From NCBI GenBank assembly GCA_017452445.1, contig JAFTMH010000003.1:62001-126000 (forward strand): a DNA stretch of 64,000 nt. Direction: 5' to 3'. The stretch comes from Clostridia bacterium (GTDB lineage: Bacteria > Bacillota > Clostridia > Christensenellales > UBA1242). The translations under genes and the position numbers were made by a program. The first letter of the stretch is position 1. Every line of letters begins with the position of its first letter. Below the pieces are notes generated by a model. It saw only the letters and a list, made by a program, of their open reading frames with translations, did no database searches and had not been told where the DNA came from. Positions 15,517 through 23,062 of the stretch are shown piece by piece.

Positions 15517-16585
15517 AGAATTGTTGCAAAAAACAGAAAAATCAAAGGTGAGATTTGATGAATTGACTGACCTTATTTCTCGCCCTGAAATTATTGCAGA
15601 CAACAGAGAATGGAAAAAATTGGTTAAAGAAAGAAACTCTTTGGAAGAGTTGGCAGCAGCACATATTGATTTGGAAACATTGGTTTCTCATTTGGAAGGT
15701 TGCCAAAACGACTTGCAAAGCGAATCTGACAGCGAAATGAAAGCGCTTTTTGAAGCAGAAATTGAAGAGCTTGAAACAAAAATTGAAGAAAAGATGGAAG
15801 AAATCAAGATTTTGCTTTTGCCAAAAGACGAAAATGATGAAAGCAACGCTATTTTGGAAATCAGAGCTGCTGCTGGTGGTGACGAATCTGCTTTGTTTAG
15901 TTTGGAACTTTGCAGAATGTATAGCCATTATGCAGAAAAAAATAGATGGAAAGTTGAATATATTGATATGTCAGAAACTGAAATCGGTGGCATCAAAGAA
16001 GCAACCATTATGGTTAAGGGCAAAGGCGCATTTTCAAAGTTGAAATACGAAAGTGGTGTACACAGAGTGCAAAGAGTGCCAGAAACTGAAAGCCAAGGCA
16101 GAATACATACTTCAACTGCAACAGTCGCATGTTTGCCAGAAGTTGAAGATGTTGACTTTGAGATTTTGGACAAAGATTTGCGTATTGATGTTTTCCACTC
16201 AGGTGGAGCCGGTGGACAAAATGTCAACAAGGTTGAAACGGCAATCCGTTTGACATATATGCCACTCAACATTGTGGTGACTTGTCAAGATGAAAGATCG
16301 CAACTTAAAAACAAAGAAAAAGCGATGAATATTCTTAAAGCCAAAATCTATGACTATTATGAAGAGCAACGAGACAAAGAATATCGTGAAGACAGAAAAA
16401 ATCAGGTTGGCCGTGGAAACAGAAACGAAAGAATCCGCACTTACAACTATCCACAAGGCAGAGTGACTGATCACCGTACAAACCTTTCGTCATATGATTT
16501 GGAAGGTGTGCTCAACGGAAATCTTGAAGAATTTATCAATGCGATGATTTTGAAAGAAAGAACAGAACTTCTTGCAAAGGCATAA
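15500..16585 (+). CDS. prfA: Peptide chain release factor 1
   Basis: Class I release factor reading UAA and UAG. The 361-residue protein has an N-terminal coiled-coil domain, the catalytic GGQ at residues 238-240 (in HSGGAGGQNVNKVETAIRLT), and the RF1-type CQDERSQLKNKEKAM that follows. It starts with GTG at 15500, overlapping the end of prmC by 17 nt, with AAAGGAT upstream. The GGQ glutamine is the substrate of the adjacent PrmC, so modifier and target are translationally coupled. Confidence 0.97.
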   Translation: MENTSKELLQKTEKSKVRFDELTDLISRPEIIADNREWKKLVKERNSLEELAAAHIDLETLVSHLEGCQNDLQSESDSEMKALFEAEIEELETKIEEKMEEIKILLLPKDENDESNAILEIRAAAGGDESALFSLELCRMYSHYAEKNRWKVEYIDMSETEIGGIKEATIMVKGKGAFSKLKYESGVHRVQRVPETESQGRIHTSTATVACLPEVEDVDFEILDKDLRIDVFHSGGAGGQNVNKVETAIRLTYMPLNIVVTCQDERSQLKNKEKAMNILKAKIYDYYEEQRDKEYREDRKNQVGRGNRNERIRTYNYPQGRVTDHRTNLSSYDLEGVLNGNLEEFINAMILKERTELLAKA

Positions 16586-16593
16586 CAAAAAAT

Positions 16594-16625
16594 AAAAGGC
16601 GACAAAAACTGTCGTCTTTTTTTGT
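16594..16625 (+). terminator. Intrinsic terminator after prfA
   Basis: AGGCGACA and TGTCGTCT pair around a short A-rich loop, followed by seven T residues. Confidence 0.85.
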
Positions 16626-16638
16626 TGTTTGTTTTGCA

Positions 16639-16672
16639 ATAAAAAAGACACCACACAAGGTGATGTCTTTTG
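16639..16672 (-). terminator. Terminator of the pilin-like gene
   Basis: On the minus strand AAAAGACATCACC and GGTGTCTTTT form an imperfect hairpin followed by a T run, 12-45 nt past the stop of the gene at 16684. Confidence 0.7.
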
Positions 16673-16683
16673 GTTGTATATCA

Positions 16684-17091
16684 TTAAGAAGGAATGCCAA
16701 GGAGATGTCTAACTGCTTCATCTTCGACTTTCGTGTAGTCAACATCGAATACACCGAACGCATCGAGAATCATTGGCAAGAACAAGTTGAAGAACAAAAT
16801 CAAAACGATAACAACAACGATAGACACGATGATGTTGATCAAACGCTTTTTGTTTTCATCTCTTTGCTCAGCTGAATCTGCTCTAGCCATTTTGATACCT
16901 ACATAAAGAGCATAGATACCACCAGCTGCACCAACGAGAGCAAGCAATACCCACATTACTGTAGACAATGTTCCCATAAGAGACTCTACCCATTCCCATT
17001 GATATGGAGCGTCATTTGCAGCAGCTTCTTCTTTGAGTTTCTTAAACAAGTTTCCCCAACCGAAGGCCATCATTGAGTTCAAAAAGTTCAT
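16684..17091 (-). CDS. TrbC/VirB2-like (pilin-like) two-helix membrane protein
   Basis: A 135-residue protein with an amphipathic N-terminus (MNFLNSMMAFGWGNLFKKL), helix 1 (VMWVLLALVGAAGGIYALYV), a polar loop (GIKMARADSAEQRDENKKR) and helix 2 (LINIIVSIVVVIVLILFF). The loop and helix-2 pattern recall pilin-like conjugal transfer proteins of the TrbC/VirB2 or Mbov_0395 type. No other secretion or conjugation gene lies nearby, so its role is open. It may be a free-standing membrane protein. TAGGAGGG before the ATG predicts strong translation, and the gene has its own terminator. The acidic C-terminal tail ends HLLGIPS. Confidence 0.7.
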   Translation of the reverse strand: MNFLNSMMAFGWGNLFKKLKEEAAANDAPYQWEWVESLMGTLSTVMWVLLALVGAAGGIYALYVGIKMARADSAEQRDENKKRLINIIVSIVVVIVLILFFNLFLPMILDAFGVFDVDYTKVEDEAVRHLLGIPS

Positions 17092-17395
17092 CCGTTTTCC
17101 CTCCTATTAAATTTTATTGTCATCCAAAGTAAAAATAATATTCTACTTTTTTAGATTACATTAGAATAATATCATATAAAGAAAAAAACTCCAAACGATT
17201 TTGACAAAAAAATACAAAAAAAATTTCAAGTATTTTTTTACCTTTATTTATGGAGTTTTCTGTTATATTTGAAAATAAATTAAAATAGTTTTTAAAAACA
17301 TTTTTTTTATGCAAAAAATCGGCATTTTAATGGTTTTTTGATAATATTTTAATTTATTTTTTTTGTTTTAATATTTTTTTTAATTTGAAAAGCAA
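17092..17395. other. AT-rich intergenic stretch
   Basis: Just upstream of the pilin-like gene is its strong ribosome site, then TAATAT-like -10 candidates on the minus strand. The remainder is long A and T runs containing the string GCAAAAAATCGGCA (17311-17324), which recurs in the AT-rich gap after spoIIID. No gene is visible. Confidence 0.5.
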
Positions 17396-17569
17396 TTAAA
17401 AAAAGTTTGATTGGCATCTTTGACAACTGCAGCAACTTGAATTGTTTGAAGATGCGTTTGACAAGCCAAGCAGAAGCAACAGCAAGATGTTTGTGTTGGT
17501 AGCCAAGTTGGTGTCATTGTTTGAAGTCAGTGCTGAGAGAAGAAACACCCACAAAAAATCTTGAGACAT
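17396..17569 (-). CDS. 57-residue peptide with Leu-rich helix and Cys-rich tail
   Basis: A short complete frame starting MSQDFLWVFLLSALTS. It has a Leu-rich hydrophobic stretch (NILLLLLLGL), a Ser/Asn linker and the tail SSCCSCQRCQSNFF, with four Cys in CCxCxxC spacing. AAAGGAGGG lies 7-8 nt before the ATG, one of the strongest ribosome sites in the window, which is the main evidence that it is translated. I do not recognise the family. The shape recalls small sporulation or coat peptides and small metal-binding membrane peptides, but either would be a guess. It is divergent from the ArsR-type regulator gene, and two inverted repeats lie between them. Confidence 0.65.
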   Translation of the reverse strand: MSQDFLWVFLLSALTSNNDTNLATNTNILLLLLLGLSNASSNNSSCCSCQRCQSNFF

Positions 17570-17582
17570 AGCAAACCCTCCT

Positions 17583-17615
17583 TTTTTGACAAAATTGTTG
17601 TTTTTGTGTCAAAAA
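17583..17615. promoter_or_regulatory. Inverted repeat between the Cys-rich peptide and the ArsR gene
   Basis: TTTTTGACA (17583-17591) and TGTCAAAAA (17607-17615) are perfect inverted arms separated by 15 nt. On the minus strand the element ends 5 nt before the GGAGGG of the 57-residue peptide. It may be an operator or overlap a -35 box. Confidence 0.45.
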
Positions 17616-17630
17616 GAGAAAATTTTCTTC

Positions 17631-17657
17631 TTTGACATTTTTCTTTTGTTTGTCAAA
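17631..17657. promoter_or_regulatory. Second TTTGACA inverted repeat
   Basis: TTTGACA (17631-17637) and TGTCAAA (17651-17657) repeat the arm sequence of the neighbouring element, 13 nt apart. The pair in one divergent region is compatible with binding sites for the adjacent ArsR-type protein. Confidence 0.4.
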
Positions 17658-17722
17658 ATGTTTTCGTATGCACAGATAATAATTTGTATGAAAAACAACC
17701 CAAAAGTGTGAAAGGAGAATTT

Positions 17723-18067
17723 ATGTCACAAAACAAATTGCTCAGAGTGAGCGAAAGATCAAAGCACAATATGCAACAACTTATTCCAGATGAGGACAGC
17801 ACAAACAGACTTGCAGTTTATTTTCAAAACTTTGCAGATCAAACACGCATCAAAATTTTGTCTGCTTTGTCAATAAGCGAATTGTGTGTAAATGACTTGT
17901 CAAACATTGTGAAAACAAATCAAACAACAGTTTCGCACCAACTCAAACTTCTTAAGGATCAAAACATTGTTTCTTGCAAGAGGTTTGGCAAGGTTTTGGT
18001 TTATAGTTTGAAATCGCAAATGGTAAATGAGATGATGATGTATGCTGTCAAAAACTTAAATCCATAA
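17723..18067 (+). CDS. ArsR/SmtB-family winged-helix regulator
   Basis: A 114-residue DNA-binding repressor-type protein. The core reads FADQTRIKILSALSISELCV, followed by a helix-turn-helix (TNQTTVSHQLKLLKDQNIV) and a wing (CKRFGKVLVYSL). The ELCxxDL segment where CadC/ArsR proteins place metal-binding Cys is present as ELCVNDL with a single Cys. The alpha-5 His/Asp set of zinc sensors is absent, so the signal is not obvious and may not be a metal. I choose ATG 17723 because AAAGGAG precedes it. It is divergent from the 57-residue peptide gene and 47 nt from queH, which has its own promoter. Confidence 0.85.
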   Translation: MSQNKLLRVSERSKHNMQQLIPDEDSTNRLAVYFQNFADQTRIKILSALSISELCVNDLSNIVKTNQTTVSHQLKLLKDQNIVSCKRFGKVLVYSLKSQMVNEMMMYAVKNLNP

Positions 18068-18077
18068 GCATAGTTGT

Positions 18078-18107
18078 TTGACAAGTGGGGGTGTTTGCTT
18101 GTATAAT
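18078..18107 (+). promoter_or_regulatory. queH promoter, predicted leaderless start
   Basis: TTGACA (18078-18083), 18 nt, TATAAT (18102-18107). The ATG follows after 7 nt, so the predicted first base of the transcript is at the start codon. There is no ribosome site. Confidence 0.75.
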
Positions 18108-18114
18108 AACGACT

Positions 18115-18666
18115 ATGAAGAAAATTTTGTTACACTCTTGCTGTGGGCCATGTTCGACAGTGTGCATTGAAAGATTGAAAGATGCTTTTGATGTGACTGT
18201 TTTTTATTGCAACCCAAACATAGAGCCATTTGAAGAATATGAAAAACGAAAAGCAGAACAACAAAAAGTTTGTGAGCATTTTGGCGTTGCGTTTGTTGAC
18301 TTTGATTATGACAATCAAGGTTGGCACAAGTTTGTCGAAGGGCTTGAAAACGAAAGAGAAGGTGGGGCAAGATGCACCAAGTGCTTTTTTTATAGATTGG
18401 AAAAAACTGCACAATATGCAAAAGAAAACGGCTTTGACCTGTTTGGCACAACTTTGTCAGTCAGTCCACACAAAAACACAAATGTAATAAACATGGTTGG
18501 CGAAGAAATTTCAAAAGTTGTTGATTTGGAATTTTGGCCAGAAAGTTTTAAAAAGAAAGATGGTTATTTGCGAAGCATAAATTTGTCTAAGGATTTGGAT
18601 TTGTATAGACAAAATTATTGTGGTTGCAACTTTGCAAGGAGAATAGATGAACACATTCAACAATGA
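18115..18666 (+). CDS. queH: Epoxyqueuosine reductase QueH
   Basis: Iron-sulfur enzyme performing the last step of queuosine synthesis, reducing epoxyqueuosine in the tRNA wobble base (the alternative to cobalamin-dependent QueG). It opens MKKILLHSCCGPCSTVC, with Cys at 9, 10, 13 and 17. A second Cys group CTKCFFYRL and a third, YRQNYCGCNFA, near the end are the cluster and iron ligands of the family. An ATG-initiated product of 183 residues fits. A GTG 30 nt upstream would lie inside the promoter, so it is rejected. The 3' end overlaps lepB by 20 nt. Confidence 0.92.
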   Translation: MKKILLHSCCGPCSTVCIERLKDAFDVTVFYCNPNIEPFEEYEKRKAEQQKVCEHFGVAFVDFDYDNQGWHKFVEGLENEREGGARCTKCFFYRLEKTAQYAKENGFDLFGTTLSVSPHKNTNVINMVGEEISKVVDLEFWPESFKKKDGYLRSINLSKDLDLYRQNYCGCNFARRIDEHIQQ

Positions 18667-19519
18667 TTTTATTCAATATGACAAAAAGAAGGGAAAGAAA
18701 GAGACAAAAAATCTTGCTGTCTATTTGACAACAACAATCACTCTTTATATTTTTCTTTTGTTTTTTGCAATCTTTTTCACTTGGTATACAGTGTTTATTT
18801 CAACACACAAATATTATAAGGTAGTTGGCCCATCAATGAAAAGCACGCTCAATGCAACAATTGCCGACACGGACATTGACAAGTCGATTGACGCTGTTTA
18901 TGTAAACACAATGTCAAAAGTGAGAGTTTTTGACATGATTGTTGCCGAAAGAGGTGAAGATGATGTTATCAAAAGAGTGTTGGCTCAAGAAGGTGACTTT
19001 ATCACAATTGCAAAAGATGTGACAAAGCAAACAAACAACTATTATTTCTATCGCATTGCAGCAGGCCAAAATCCACAAGAGATTTCCGATGCTGATGCTA
19101 TGCTTGATGAAAGCACAGGCGAAAATGGATATAAAATCAGAGGTTATGCTGATTGGAACAACAATCGCTCCCCTTATTCTCATGCAATCGAAGTGGGTGG
19201 GGCGACTTTGACAAACAGTTATGAAACAATTTTTTACAACACATTCTTAAAACAATTTGAAGGTAAGGATCTTGCAACTTATGACAATGTTTATGTTTCC
19301 GAAAACGGCTTGATTTATGTGCAAGTGCCAGAAGGGAAATATTTCTGCATGGGTGACAATCGTGGTCACAGTGATGACAGCAGAAAAAACGGATTTTATG
19401 ATGTTGAGTATATTGTAGGTCGAGTTGAGTTTATTGTTTATGATCACAACTTTGGAAATCGTTTGTGGGAAGTTGTAAAATATTATTTCGGCCAAGTAGA
19501 AGAATTTTTCGCAAGATAG
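18647..19519 (+). CDS. lepB: Signal peptidase I
   Basis: Membrane-bound Ser/Lys protease that removes signal peptides after Sec export. A single N-terminal transmembrane helix (about residues 25-50) is followed by GPSMKSTL (catalytic Ser63), VIKRVLAQEGD (catalytic Lys109) and CMGDNRGHSDDSR. The 290-residue length exceeds many Gram-positive forms because of an insert of about 80 residues (ITIAKDVTKQ to GGATLTNS) between the Lys box and the last motif. AAGGAG precedes ATG 18647, which lies inside the end of queH, so the two are translationally coupled. Confidence 0.93.
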   Translation: MNTFNNDFIQYDKKKGKKETKNLAVYLTTTITLYIFLLFFAIFFTWYTVFISTHKYYKVVGPSMKSTLNATIADTDIDKSIDAVYVNTMSKVRVFDMIVAERGEDDVIKRVLAQEGDFITIAKDVTKQTNNYYFYRIAAGQNPQEISDADAMLDESTGENGYKIRGYADWNNNRSPYSHAIEVGGATLTNSYETIFYNTFLKQFEGKDLATYDNVYVSENGLIYVQVPEGKYFCMGDNRGHSDDSRKNGFYDVEYIVGRVEFIVYDHNFGNRLWEVVKYYFGQVEEFFAR

Positions 19520-19529
19520 GCAAATTTAT

Positions 19530-19558
19530 TTGCTAAATGTCCCATATTATGCTACAAT
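19530..19558 (+). promoter_or_regulatory. hup promoter
   Basis: TTGCTA (19530-19535), 17 nt, TACAAT (19553-19558), about 50 nt before the HU start. Confidence 0.65.
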
Positions 19559-19608
19559 TAGGGTAGCATTAGATATGCGAAAATATATCGAAAGGAGATA
19601 GAAAGAAT

Positions 19609-19884
19609 ATGAATAAAGGTGAATTTATTAAAGCAGTTGCTGAAAAAGCTAATTGCACACAAAAGGACGCAGGAATTGTTTTCGATGCAGTTATCGATAC
19701 AATCGTTACAGTTCTTAAAGATGGCGAAAAGATCCAAATCCCTGGTTTCGGTTCTTACGAACTTGTTTCTAAACCAGCAACAACAAAGATCAATCCAGCT
19801 ACTAAAAAACCAGTTGCAGTTGCTGCTTGCAAACAACCTAAATTCAAATTTGGCAAAAGCTTCAAAGCTGTTTTCAATGCCTAA
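19609..19884 (+). CDS. hup: HU-family DNA-binding protein
   Basis: Nucleoid-associated, DNA-bending dimer. The 91 residues begin MNKGEFIKAVAEKANCTQKD. The saddle IQIPGFGSYELVSKPATTKIN and the beta-arm residues INPATKKPVAV are followed by KPKFKFGKSFKA-like basic residues. GAAAGGAGA precedes the ATG. It has its own promoter and terminator. The arm carries INPATKK in place of the common RNPQTGE, a mild variation. Confidence 0.93.
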   Translation: MNKGEFIKAVAEKANCTQKDAGIVFDAVIDTIVTVLKDGEKIQIPGFGSYELVSKPATTKINPATKKPVAVAACKQPKFKFGKSFKAVFNA

Positions 19885-19887
19885 TGT

Positions 19888-19920
19888 TAAAAAAAGTCAG
19901 CATTATTGCTGATTTTTTTA
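19888..19920 (+). terminator. Intrinsic terminator after hup
   Basis: AAGTCAGCA and TGCTGATTT pair around TTAT with flanking A and T runs. Confidence 0.85.
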
Positions 19921-19941
19921 TGCCCAACTATCTTACATATA

Positions 19942-19970
19942 GAAAAAAGACCACGATATGTGGTCTTTTT
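19942..19970 (-). terminator. Terminator of the rubrerythrin gene
   Basis: AAAAGACCAC and GTGGTCTTTT form a symmetrical hairpin with A and T runs on either side, immediately past the rubrerythrin stop. It could work in both directions. Confidence 0.85.
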
Positions 19971-20585
19971 TTATTCACAACAACAATCTTCGCCAAGTTC
20001 TTTTTCAATGTCAATGATGACAAATCCTTGTGGCAAGTTGCAGAGTGGACAGGTTTTGAAACATTCTTTTGCAATTTCGACATGTCCACAAGAAGAGCAC
20101 TTCCATTCTGTTGGTTTGGTGCGTTTGTAAAGTTTGTTGCATTTGTGCAGTTTTGCAAGATATTTGAGCACTCGTGAGTGGTTTCTTTCAACTTCAGAGA
20201 CCATTTCAAATGCTTTTGCGACATCGGCAAACCCTTCATCTTTTGCAATGCGAGCAAATGAAGGATAAATGTTTTCGCCTTCAGATGCTTCGTTTTTGCT
20301 TTCTTCCAAAAGGCTGGTTTCGAGTTGACTTTTTTCGTAAGGATAACCTGCTTCAATCGAAATATTTTGAAATTCGTCAGTATCGCTGTGCTCCAAAATC
20401 AAATCATAATATACTTTTGCGTGTGACATTTCATTTTTTGCAAGAGTTTTCAGAGTGTCGGACAAAAATTGTTGTTGGTTTTGTATTGCCAATTTTGACA
20501 TAAATTGATAGCGTGCTCCATCTTGACATTCGGCAGCAAAAGCTCTTGCAAGGTTTGTTTTTGTTGTGCTTTCATTAAAATTCAT
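19971..20585 (-). CDS. Rubrerythrin
   Basis: Non-heme diiron peroxidase that protects anaerobes from hydrogen peroxide. The 204-residue protein has an N-terminal ferritin-like four-helix domain, with Glu and His ligands in FAAECQDGARYQFM, LAKNEMSHAKVYY and VSEVERNHSRVL. A C-terminal rubredoxin-like domain carries CSSCG and CPLC. The tail ends in a run CCCE, which is unusual. AAAGGAGA precedes the ATG. It stands alone between two terminators and indicates an anaerobic or microaerobic host. Confidence 0.92.
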   Translation of the reverse strand: MNFNESTTKTNLARAFAAECQDGARYQFMSKLAIQNQQQFLSDTLKTLAKNEMSHAKVYYDLILEHSDTDEFQNISIEAGYPYEKSQLETSLLEESKNEASEGENIYPSFARIAKDEGFADVAKAFEMVSEVERNHSRVLKYLAKLHKCNKLYKRTKPTEWKCSSCGHVEIAKECFKTCPLCNLPQGFVIIDIEKELGEDCCCE

Positions 20586-20689
20586 ATCGTTCTCCTTTTA
20601 CAAGTGCATTATTACCTAAATTTATCTGCTTAAACATTTGCATTTTTTTTATTTTTTGTTTAGAATATATTTGTATAAAAGGAGTCGAA

Positions 20690-21496
20690 ATGTTTCTTGG
20701 TGACAAAGGGAGACCTTCTCAATATCATCATATAAGAATGAACTATGATGTGCTGATTGACAACGAAAAGATGACTTTGGCAAAGTTGGCAGCAAATCTT
20801 GGATTTTACAACATCTTGTATGATGGAAAAATAAATGAAGTTGAAACTGTGTATGACACAGACAAAAGGTTGTTGACAGGTGCAGGTTTGCTTATCAGAA
20901 AAAAGCACAGCACAAAGAGAACCTATTTTTCGCTCGTCCGTATTAGCAGCATGGCAAATGTGAGAATGAGAGAAAAGAAATCTTTCTTGGGAGAATGCGA
21001 ACCTAAAGATCAACCAAGAGATTTTCCTGTGCAAATTGCAGAAGCAATCAACAAAATTTTCAACAATTTGTTTACAATCAATGTTGTTGATGTTGTAAAG
21101 CACTGCGAGCCTTATATTGTGACTGAAATCACTGGAAATAGATACAAAATTGTTAGTGGAACAGGATATGAAGCAGAAATGTGCTTTGAAACACTCAAAA
21201 TTAGAGATGCTCAAACCGGAAGAAAGTTGAAGTTGAGAAACTTCTCGATTTCGTTGGAACTCAATCCAAACTACGAAAAAGAAAGAGAACACATTTTGTG
21301 GGTTATTGAAAGATATTGCAAAGAGTTTGTTCCTCTCAATAGAAACAGATTTGAAGTTGCAGAAGTTGCTGTTAGACCTCGCGTTTCAGAACAATCACAA
21401 AAACCAGCAAATGGTCAAGGTGAAGCTGGAAAGGAAGGCAAAAAGGGCAAAAAAGCAAAAAAATCTAAAAAGGATTTCAAGAAAGAAGGTGAATAA
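20690..21496 (+). CDS. CYTH-like domain protein with Lys-rich tail
   Basis: A 268-residue protein resembling the CYTH/triphosphate tunnel fold. VYDTDKRLLTGAGLLIRKK matches the usual YYDTxxxxLxxxGxxLRxR segment. Strands follow, and DAQTGRKLKLRNFSISLELN looks like the later Glu-rich strand. The canonical N-terminal ExExK is not seen, so catalysis of triphosphate or cAMP chemistry is doubtful. The last 40 residues are almost only Lys, Gly and Glu (KEGKKGKKAKKSKKD), perhaps for nucleic-acid or polyphosphate contact. GGAG precedes the ATG. The stop codon lies in the loop of its terminator. Confidence 0.6.
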   Translation: MFLGDKGRPSQYHHIRMNYDVLIDNEKMTLAKLAANLGFYNILYDGKINEVETVYDTDKRLLTGAGLLIRKKHSTKRTYFSLVRISSMANVRMREKKSFLGECEPKDQPRDFPVQIAEAINKIFNNLFTINVVDVVKHCEPYIVTEITGNRYKIVSGTGYEAEMCFETLKIRDAQTGRKLKLRNFSISLELNPNYEKEREHILWVIERYCKEFVPLNRNRFEVAEVAVRPRVSEQSQKPANGQGEAGKEGKKGKKAKKSKKDFKKEGE

Positions 21497-21509
21497 CCTT
21501 CTTTTTTTT
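21481..21509 (+). terminator. Terminator overlapping the CYTH-like gene's stop
   Basis: AAGAAGGT and ACCTTCTT pair around a loop that contains the stop codon, followed by a T run. Confidence 0.8.
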
Positions 21510-21540
21510 GTTTTGAGTTTTTATTGTGACGGCTTGTTCA

Positions 21541-21546
21541 TATAAT
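21541..21546 (+). promoter_or_regulatory. -10 box of the symporter gene, predicted leaderless GTG start
   Basis: TATAAT ends 5 nt before the GTG at 21552. No convincing -35 or ribosome site is present. The ATG two bases earlier is followed directly by TGA and cannot be used. Confidence 0.5.
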
Positions 21547-21551
21547 ACTAT

Positions 21552-23048
21552 GTGAAAAAGAAAAAACTTACATTTTCAACAAAACTGTCATATGGCATTG
21601 GCAATTTGGGGTATGGCTCGATGGGACAAACTGTGTCCAGTTTTGTTATGTTTTTTGCGACAAGCGTTTTGGGGTTGCCCGGCTTTTTGGTTGGCATAAC
21701 TATTGCCATAACTTCACTTTGGGACGGGATTTCTGACCCTATTATTGGTTTTTTGTCGGACAAAACAAAAAGCAGGTTGTTTGGTAGACGGCTTGGTCAT
21801 ATGCTTTTTGCAAGTTTTGCCCTTGCCATAAACAATGTTGTTTTGTGGTGCTGTCCACCTTCGGCAAGTGATGGGGCAAGTTTGGCTTGGATTTTGATTT
21901 TTTTGCTGTTGCAAGAAACTTTCAACACATTTTTTGCCACACCTTATTCGGCATTGTGCATTGATATTGCACCAGATTACAACGATCAAACAAAGATGCA
22001 GAGTTTTAAAACTGTGTTTTATATTTGTGGGCTTATTTTGCCAAGTGTGCTGATGTCCGTGTTTATGCCAGCAGGTGGTGGGGTGCAGTCGCAATTCAAT
22101 CGCAGTGGTTATATTGGTATTGCTGTTGTAAATTCGGCTTTGGTTTTGTTGTGTGGGCTTGTGACTGTGATTGGCACACGAAAAAGGGTGAGATCGATGC
22201 CAAACTATGACCAAGGTGTTGCAACAGAACAAACAGAAGAATGTGAAAAACCAGATGGCCAACCTCTTAAACTTGCAAAAACAAAAAAGAAACACAGTTT
22301 TTCTAAGATTATGGCTGGATATGTTGAAACTTTCAAAAAACGAGATTTTCGTATTGTGATGATTGGATATTCGGTTTCGCTTATTGCAATGGTGTTTATT
22401 TCTTCGGTGGGTATGCACTTATTTACATTTTGCTATCACTTTTCTAGTTTGCAAATTTCTATGCTTATGATTGGATTGTTTGGTGGAGCAATCGCTTCGC
22501 AACCACTTTGGCTTTCAGTTGTGAAAAAATATGACAAAAAACAAACTTTGATTTTTGCACTTTCTATCATTTTGTTTGGTATTGCTATGACAAGCATAAC
22601 ATTTTTGTTTAGGGTTTACACAACAAGCAATTTTATCTTTTGGTTTGTGCTTCCGTGTATGTTTGTTTGCGGGATTGGCTCGGGTGCTTTATATTCAATA
22701 CCACATTCGATGTATGCTGATGTCGTGACTATGGAACAATATCGCACCGGCGAAAATAATGCCGGCAGATATACTGGATATTATACTTTCACATACAATT
22801 TTTCAAACTCAATTGCTTTGCTTTTTATTGGGGTGTTGTTGGATTTGGTTAAATTTGATTCTTCTCAACCGGTGCAGGCACTTTCGGTGCAAAGTGGGCT
22901 TGGCAAAATAGTCTTTTTTGGCAGTGCGATTGCTCTTACTGTTGCAATTGTTGTGTTTTCAAAATACAAAATTAAAAGGTCTGATGTTTTGAAGGTGCAA
23001 ATAAAAGCAAACGAAAACAAGCAAAATGAAAAACGAACCTTGATTTAA
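21552..23048 (+). CDS. GPH-family sugar:cation symporter (MFS)
   Basis: A 498-residue integral membrane transporter with about 12 hydrophobic helices. Diagnostic GPH signatures are KLSYGIGNLGYG at the start, FATSVLGL, and SLWDGISDPIIGFLSDKTKS with FGRR in loop 2-3, the equivalent of the DxxxDPxxGxxxDxT motif. A central cytosolic loop of about 45 residues (TEQTEECEKPDGQ onward) divides the halves. Substrate cannot be read from sequence; relatives carry melibiose, glucuronides or xylosides with Na+ or H+. It starts with GTG right after a -10 box, so it is probably leaderless. The stop lies in a bidirectional terminator. Confidence 0.85.
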   Translation: MKKKKLTFSTKLSYGIGNLGYGSMGQTVSSFVMFFATSVLGLPGFLVGITIAITSLWDGISDPIIGFLSDKTKSRLFGRRLGHMLFASFALAINNVVLWCCPPSASDGASLAWILIFLLLQETFNTFFATPYSALCIDIAPDYNDQTKMQSFKTVFYICGLILPSVLMSVFMPAGGGVQSQFNRSGYIGIAVVNSALVLLCGLVTVIGTRKRVRSMPNYDQGVATEQTEECEKPDGQPLKLAKTKKKHSFSKIMAGYVETFKKRDFRIVMIGYSVSLIAMVFISSVGMHLFTFCYHFSSLQISMLMIGLFGGAIASQPLWLSVVKKYDKKQTLIFALSIILFGIAMTSITFLFRVYTTSNFIFWFVLPCMFVCGIGSGALYSIPHSMYADVVTMEQYRTGENNAGRYTGYYTFTYNFSNSIALLFIGVLLDLVKFDSSQPVQALSVQSGLGKIVFFGSAIALTVAIVVFSKYKIKRSDVLKVQIKANENKQNEKRTLI

Positions 23049-23060
23049 GGTTCGTTTTCT
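23030..23060. terminator. Bidirectional terminator between symporter and DUF84 genes
   Basis: AAAACGAACCTT and AAGGTTCGTTTT form a 12-bp stem around ATTGA-type loop bases between convergent genes. It includes the stop codon of the symporter. Confidence 0.85.
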
Positions 23061-23062
23061 TG

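Noticed and set aside
18068-18114. preQ1 riboswitch upstream of queH
   Set aside because: Only 7 nt separate the -10 box and the start codon, leaving no leader RNA for a riboswitch.
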